From DASPSM01 sp963800135 (GTDB lineage: Bacteria > Planctomycetota > Planctomycetia > Planctomycetales > Planctomycetaceae): 64,000 nt of DNA. The notes beneath the pieces are model-generated. The model saw nothing but the letters and a program-made list of their open reading frames with translations, was not told the origin of the DNA and did no database searches. The position numbers and the translations under genes are program-made. Positions within the stretch are counted from its first letter, which is position 1, and each line of letters opens with the position of its first letter. The stretch lies in contig CAWCZR010000002.1 of assembly GCA_963800135.1 (NCBI GenBank), positions 1 to 64,000 of the forward strand. Reading direction: 5' to 3'. This document shows positions 59,063-64,000 of the stretch, piece by piece.

Positions 59063-61135
59063 CTAGCCGAGATACTTCTTCCACCACTCCAGAATCTGAT
59101 GCAGCCGGTGCAAGCGCAAATCGGGAGGACCGGAGCGGCTCAGACCGTGGCTGGTGGTTGACGGGTACCGGACGAAACGGGTGGGCACCTTGCGGAGCTT
59201 GAGCGCGACAAAGACCTGCTCGGCCTGCTCGACGTTGCACCGCAAATCGCCCTCGCTGTGGATGATGAGGGTCGGTGTGTTGACGTTGCCGAAGTGTTTG
59301 AGCGGGCTTTGTTCCCAGAGTGCATCGGTCTGGTCCCAGCTGTTGCCCACCCAATACTCACCGGGCACCAATGGCAAGTCGCTCGAGCCGACCATGCTCA
59401 CGAGGTTCGAGACGCAGCGGTCGGTGATAGCGGCTGCGAACTCATTGGTGTGAGAGATCGCCCAGTTGGTCATGTAGCCGCCGTAGCTGCCGCCCATCAC
59501 TCCCAGGCGGGACGTGTCGACAAACGGCAGCCCCCGCATGAAACGGATGACGGCCTGCATGTCGCGCCAGTCGGCTTGCCCCCAATTGCCCTTGATGGCC
59601 GAGCAGTGGGCGTCGCCGTAACCTTTGCTGCCCCGTGGATTGCTGTAGACGACCACGTAGCCGGCCCCTGCCAGCACCTGGAACTCGTGGAAGAACGTTT
59701 CGCCATATTGGCCATGCGGTCCTCCATGGATCTCGAGCACTGTCGGATATTTTCGTCCAGGTTTGAATCCCAGCGGCTTGATCACCCAGGCATGCACCTT
59801 CGTTCCGTCGGCCGATTCGATCCAGTGCGGCTCCGGTTCGCATAGCTCGAGTTGTCCCACCAGCGGGCCATTGAACCGGGTGAGAACCTTGGTCTCGAGC
59901 GCGCTTCCGGCGCCGCTCAGCGAACCGACGGCAACTTCTGATGGCGAGAGGGAGTCGCTCACCGTGAGCGCGGCTCGCTTGCCGTCGGCGCTCAGGTTCC
60001 CCAGGGAAATGATCGACCGCCCCTTGGTGTGGAAAGTCACCGGGCCGCCCGCCGCCGCGATCGATGCGACGTGCGATTCGCCGTGCCAGCCGATGTTGGT
60101 GTAGATGCGGCGGCTGTCGGGGCTCCACTCCGGCTGAGCGCCGAACGAAGGCTCAGCGCTGTCGCTCAATGTTGCGGCGGAGAGGCAATAATCTTCGTCC
60201 CCGATGAGGTCGCGCGTGTGCTTGCTCGTCACGTCGTAAAGAAAGAGCCGCGTGTTGTGCACGCCCCACGATTCCTTTCCTTCGCGGCCCGCGAACGCGA
60301 TCGTGCGGCCGTCGGGAGACCAGCGGACTGCCTGCTTTGGTCCGGGTGGCACGTCGGCGATCCGCTCCGACTTGCCGGTCTTGGCGTCGACCCGCACGAG
60401 TTCGTCTTTCCACCAGGCCAACAGCGGCTCGCGGCTGAGGTTCACCGCGAGCACCAGCTCGGCTGAGTTCGGGGCCCAATCAAAGTCGAACGAGCCAGCT
60501 CGTTCGCGACGCAAGAGGCGATGCTCGCCGGTCGCCACGTCGACGACGTACAAGTGAAAACGCAGTCCGCCAAAATATCCGTCGCCGTCGTAGCGATAGA
60601 AAAAGTCGTCGATCACGTAGGGAGGCTTGCTGGTCCCACTTGTTTCGCGGGCTTTTTCGGCCTCTTTGGTGCGGTCGGGGTCCGTCTCGCGAAAGGCGAC
60701 CGCCAGCAGGCGTCCATCGGGCGACCATTTGAAGGTCTTGATCGCTCCTTCCGGGAACCGAGTGAGGGGCGTCGCCTCGCCTCCGCCCGCCGCGATCAGA
60801 TAGATCTGCGACTTGGGCTTGTCGCGCGCTGAGAGGAAGGCGACCTGCCGTCCATCGGGCGACCAGCGACCGTGCGAGTCGCGTTTGCCCGATGTGAATT
60901 GCCGAGCCTCCGGTGATGCGTTCCCGCGAGGCCCTTCGGCCGGGACGACCCACAAGTTCGTTTCGTATTCGTTCTTTTCGCCGACGTGCTTCTTGGCGAA
61001 GAGAATCGTCGAGCCGTCGGGCGAAATTTGCGGATCCGCCACGACCTGCAGGGCGAGCAAGTCCTCCGGAGTGATTGCCCGCCCACCCGGTGATCGCGGC
61101 GGCTTCGAGGCTGCGTTGGCAGCTGCTCTTCTCAT
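59063..61135 (-). CDS. S9-family serine peptidase (acylaminoacyl-peptidase type)
   Basis: 690 residues. An N-terminal seven-bladed beta-propeller of the TolB/DPP type (repeated blades such as QFTSGKRDSHGRWSPDGRQVAF, RWSPDGRTIAFAG, PEWSPDSRRIY) covers about 1-420. The C-terminal alpha/beta-hydrolase domain has the nucleophile in GGSYGGYMTNW (about 540), an Asp in IHSEGDLRCN (about 625) and the His in TTSHGLSRSG (about 665). This S9C architecture cleaves short acylated or unblocked peptides. No signal peptide is obvious, so it is probably cytoplasmic. Convergent with the PspA operon, 9 bp apart. Confidence 0.92.
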   Translation of the reverse strand: MRRAAANAASKPPRSPGGRAITPEDLLALQVVADPQISPDGSTILFAKKHVGEKNEYETNLWVVPAEGPRGNASPEARQFTSGKRDSHGRWSPDGRQVAFLSARDKPKSQIYLIAAGGGEATPLTRFPEGAIKTFKWSPDGRLLAVAFRETDPDRTKEAEKARETSGTSKPPYVIDDFFYRYDGDGYFGGLRFHLYVVDVATGEHRLLRRERAGSFDFDWAPNSAELVLAVNLSREPLLAWWKDELVRVDAKTGKSERIADVPPGPKQAVRWSPDGRTIAFAGREGKESWGVHNTRLFLYDVTSKHTRDLIGDEDYCLSAATLSDSAEPSFGAQPEWSPDSRRIYTNIGWHGESHVASIAAAGGPVTFHTKGRSIISLGNLSADGKRAALTVSDSLSPSEVAVGSLSGAGSALETKVLTRFNGPLVGQLELCEPEPHWIESADGTKVHAWVIKPLGFKPGRKYPTVLEIHGGPHGQYGETFFHEFQVLAGAGYVVVYSNPRGSKGYGDAHCSAIKGNWGQADWRDMQAVIRFMRGLPFVDTSRLGVMGGSYGGYMTNWAISHTNEFAAAITDRCVSNLVSMVGSSDLPLVPGEYWVGNSWDQTDALWEQSPLKHFGNVNTPTLIIHSEGDLRCNVEQAEQVFVALKLRKVPTRFVRYPSTTSHGLSRSGPPDLRLHRLHQILEWWKKYLG

Positions 61136-61503
61136 CGGTTTCTCGATTCAGGAGCGAACCAGGACAGGAACGGCGAGCACCGATCGTAACCGTGCCCCGG
61201 GCAAAAATCAGGGCGAACCGGCTATTCGTGCGGGTGTCTTTCAGGAGCGGTGATCTCGCCGCTGTCTGCGCTCATCGTCTGGTTGCAGCGCGCACCGCAT
61301 CGAGGGTCCATTAATTCGCCCGGGAAGTCCACCATGCGGTCCATTTCGCGGATTCGTGTTCGGCTGAGCCTGGGCTCCGCGGGCGGCTAAGTCTACTCTA
61401 GGCCTCCCCGGGGGCTGGGCTCTCTCTGCTGGCTGGTTGCTCAACCAATTCTCCAGTCGCACGCGCTACCATTGCGCGCGCGACGCCATTCACGAGAGAG
61501 ACC
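61136..61503. other. Intergenic region, nothing recognised
   Basis: 368 bases between the divergent S9 peptidase and RbfA-like genes. I see no RNA gene or repeat. Confidence 0.35.
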
Positions 61504-61953
61504 ATGAGTCGTCGAAAGTCTTCGCGAAGGCAATTGGAATCGCTCTGCGCCGACGTCCATCCCGACGACGGCGTCGATCCGAAAGAGTTCTTCAGCCCAC
61601 GGGTTTCCAGTACACAGAAACAGACCCAGGCTGTCTCCCGCAAGACTCTGCAGTTGTGCAGCCAGGTCGCCGACACGCTGAATCTGGTTCTGAGCGGAGA
61701 CTGTGCCGACGAGTGTCTGCAGTGCCTGCAAGTGGTCACTGTCACGCCGGCTCCCAACGCGTCGCAACTGTTGGTGGTCGTGTCTTCGTCGTCCGCCGGC
61801 GCGGCTCCCGATCCGGCTACGGTCTCGGAACGCCTGGCTCGCGCGAACGGCCGGCTGCGCAGCGAAGTGGCTGCTGCCATCGTTCGGCGACGGGTGCCCC
61901 GGTTGATCTTCCAGTACGTGGGTTGCAATCCGGGTAGGGCAACGGAGGCCTGA
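61504..61953 (+). CDS. RbfA-like ribosome-binding factor
   Basis: 149 residues of RbfA-like KH-fold layout. After a basic N-terminus (SRRKSSRRQLESL), the core has TLQLCSQVADTLNLVLSGDCADECLQCLQVVTVTPAPNASQLLVVVS and the C-terminal helix-strand LARANGRLRSEVAAAIVRRRVPRLIFQYV, which matches the family ending (LRxExxxxLxLRxxPxLxF). RbfA assists 16S rRNA maturation of the 30S subunit. The long linker and extra basic N-terminus are lineage features. Confidence is moderate because the similarity is read by eye. Confidence 0.7.
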   Translation: MSRRKSSRRQLESLCADVHPDDGVDPKEFFSPRVSSTQKQTQAVSRKTLQLCSQVADTLNLVLSGDCADECLQCLQVVTVTPAPNASQLLVVVSSSSAGAAPDPATVSERLARANGRLRSEVAAAIVRRRVPRLIFQYVGCNPGRATEA

Positions 61954-62144
61954 ACGAGCCGCGGGCGTCGGCTGTGGGGCGATCAGCTCAGGGGGAGCGA
62001 CGCACGCCGCGTCTCGACATCCGGAGATCGGTGCTCCGCCTGCGGCGGCCGTTTATGCCCTTCCAACGGCCTCATGGCCCCCCTACCATTGAGTGCGCAG
62101 AAAATCTCCTATTTTGCCGTTTAGGCGACGAGAAAACGCACCCC

Positions 62145-63486
62145 ATGCACATCGCGATCGTGACCGCCGGCGGGGCGGGGATGTTTTGCGGATCGTGCAT
62201 GCACGACAACACGTGGGCTCGCTCACTCAAGAAAGAGGGTGCCCGCGTCACGCTCGTTCCCACGTATACACCGCTTCGCCTGGACGAAGTCGACGAGAGC
62301 ACTCATCGGGTCTTTCTCGGCGGCATCAACGTCTATCTCGACTCCCGTTCGGCGCTCTGGCGAAAAGTGCCGCGAGCGCTCACGCGCTGGCTCGATCGCC
62401 CGGCCATACTGGATCTGGTGACGCGTTTCGGCATCAGCAACAACGCCAAACTGCTCGGCGAACTCACGCTGGCGATGCTCGCCGGAGAGCAGGGGCCGCA
62501 GTCGCGGGAAGTGAACGAGCTGGCGACTTTCCTGGTCGACACGCTCCGGCCGGACGCGATTTTTTTCAGCAATGCGCTCTTGGTGGGAGCCGTCGGCGCG
62601 ATCCGCCGGCAGTACTCCGGCCGCATTTTCTGTGTCTTGCAAGGGGACGATATTTTTCTGGAGGACCTGCACGAACCCTATCGCAGCCAGGCGCTGGCCG
62701 CCATCGGCGAGCGAGCCCGCAGCTTCGATGGTTTTTTCGTGCATTCCGCCTACTACCGGGACTTCATGGCCAATTACCTCGGCCTGCCTGCCGAGAAATT
62801 CCACATCGTGCCGCTGGGCATCGACCTGGCCGGGCATGACGGAGTTCCCAGCGAGCGCAACGGCGAGCAATTCACCGTCGGCTACTTCGCGCGAATCTGT
62901 CCCGAGAAAGGCCTGCATCAGCTGGTCGAAGCCTTCCGGCTCTTGCACAAGCGGCACCCAAACACGCGGCTGCGGGCGGCTGGCTATTTGGGGACCCGCG
63001 ATCGCGAGTATTTCGAGAAGATCCGCGAGCAGGCCCGCGACTTGGGCACGGCCTTCGACCACGCCGGGAGCCCGCCGACGCACGAGGAAAAGGTTCGCTT
63101 CCTCAAGTCGCTCGACGTGCTTTCGGTGCCGACCGTCTACCGCGAGCCTAAAGGAATCTACATCCTGGAGTCGCTGGCGAACGGCGTTCCTGTCGTCCAG
63201 CCGCGGCACGGCGCGTTCCCGGAAATCTTGGAAGCCACAGGGGGCGGGCTGCTGGTCGAACCCGGAGATCCGGAAGATCTCGCGCAGGGCGCTCGAGGAA
63301 CTGCTGAAGGATCCAGGCGGCCGCGCTCAACTGGGCCGGGAAGGACGGACCGCTGTGCATGCGCATTACGATGACGCCACGATGGCCCGCCGAACCCTCG
63401 CGATCTTGAGCGGTTCATCGGGTTCCGCGCCCACCGGCCCCGCTACGATCTCGGTACCTATGCAGGCGCTGCCGAATCGGTCGTGA
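62145..63486 (+). CDS. Glycosyltransferase family 4 (GT-B fold), one C-terminal frameshift
   Basis: About 447 residues. The N-terminal GT-B domain begins MHIAIVTAGGAGMFCGSC, with GGINVYLDSRS and acceptor-site loops. The C-terminal donor domain has VGYFARICPEKGLHQLVEAF, the Ex7E motif in EPKGIYILESLANGVPVVQPRHGAFPE, and ends RALEELLKDPGGRAQLGREGR. A one-base indel near 63282 shifts the frame: the uncorrected frame stops at 63374, while the conserved end (LEELLKDPGGRA, HYDDATMARRTLAIL) runs to 63486. ATG 62145 is the natural start. The sugar donor and acceptor are unknown. Confidence 0.87.
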
Positions 63487-63731
63487 CAGCGACGCGCCAT
63501 TGCTTTATCGGCGTCCCAGCCGAAAGACGATGACTCGATACGGGAGCTGCGGAGACCCCCTTGCGCGGCCGGCCGGTAGAAGGGCACTCGCGTGATCTGG
63601 TAAAACCGGGGCCGTCGGGGCGAGGAATTCGGAGGCGGAACTTCCGGCTAGGAAGACCCTGCCGCGTCAGACCCCGTCGAGACGCCTGAATTTGACGACC
63701 GGATCAGACGACCGAAAGGAACAGGATCGCG

Positions 63732-64000
63732 ATGACCTTGCCGATTACCGGAGTGAGCGCTCGAGAGATTTTGGACAGCCGCGGCAATCCGACCGTTGAG
63801 GTCGACGTGGAGTTGGAGGACGGCACCGTCGGTCGGGCCGCCGTCCCCAGCGGTGCCAGCACCGGCAAGCACGAAGCTCACGAGCTGCGCGACGCCGACG
63901 TCAAGAACCGGTTTTTAGGCAGAGGCGTCCGCAAGGCCGTCGCCAACGTCAACGAGACCCTGTCGGAAGTGCTGATCGACCTCGACGTGGCCGACCAGGC
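63732..64000 (+). CDS. eno: Enolase, 3'-partial
   Basis: Glycolytic enzyme interconverting 2-phosphoglycerate and phosphoenolpyruvate. The first 89 residues are present and run off the window end. Family landmarks are VSAREILDSRGNPTVEVDVEL (residues 8-28), AAVPSGASTGKHEAHELRD (substrate loop with the conserved Ser and His region) and AVANVNETLSEVL. ATG 63732 has ACAGGA about 6 bases upstream. Nothing suggests a defect in the visible part. Confidence 0.95.
   Translation, partial: MTLPITGVSAREILDSRGNPTVEVDVELEDGTVGRAAVPSGASTGKHEAHELRDADVKNRFLGRGVRKAVANVNETLSEVLIDLDVADQ

Overview
This is a GC-rich bacterial chromosome segment, almost certainly from a planctomycete of the Pirellulales type. Supporting signs are a giant repeat protein with the planctomycete LEPR-XLL-like anchor (seen as LESRQLLSA), two large receptor-like Ser/Thr kinases (one with TPRs), very large PAS-based sensor kinases, a short DnaA, and loosely packed genes. 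The window includes the replication-initiation locus: dnaA (2272), dnaN (3711), dciA/DUF721 (4845) and gyrB (5281), with an AT-richer candidate origin between dnaA and dnaN. An IS630-family element sits directly upstream of dnaA.

Layout. 1-966 is the 3' part of a cysteine desulfurase. 967-2235 holds a 17-bp-stem hairpin and the IS630 element. 2272-7839 is the dnaA-dnaN-dciA-gyrB block. 7889-11377 (minus) is a serine hydrolase, ECF sigma factor and membrane protein module. 11667-18834 has a secreted amidase, a Ser/Thr kinase with TPRs and a hybrid histidine kinase. 18890-21931 is the LEPR-XLL-like repeat protein. 22106-24720 is an IS91-like element carrying a tyrosine recombinase. 24799-31343 mixes an MFS transporter, a phosphoinositide-type phospholipase C, a TPR protein, a PAP2 phosphatase and a metallophosphoesterase. 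A tRNA-Arg(CCU) follows at 31486. 32759-40638 (minus) is a five-gene operon: alkylglycerone-phosphate synthase-like protein, glycerol-3-phosphate dehydrogenase, two ABC exporter half-transporters and a small exported protein. 41116-49430 has a Ser/Thr kinase with a probable extracytoplasmic beta-helix domain and a ten-PAS histidine kinase with a single-domain response regulator. 50501-55804 has a cytochrome c'-like protein and an RND efflux pair. 56104-59053 is a PspA-type envelope-stress operon with three unrecognised partners. 59063-64000 has an S9 peptidase, an RbfA-like protein, a family-4 glycosyltransferase and the start of enolase.

How the genes work together. Three modules stand out. 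The ether-lipid-like operon couples DHAP supply (GlpD) to an AGPS-type enzyme and an asymmetric ABC exporter. The PspA operon pairs IM30/PspA with two polytopic membrane proteins and a coiled-coil membrane protein. The sensor cluster links a multi-PAS kinase to an output-less receiver, as in a phosphorelay.

Caution on data quality. About 25 single-base frameshifts fall in 13 otherwise conserved genes, several of them in short G/C or T runs. I read these mainly as assembly indel errors rather than gene decay. Frameshifted genes are therefore listed over their full reconstructed span.
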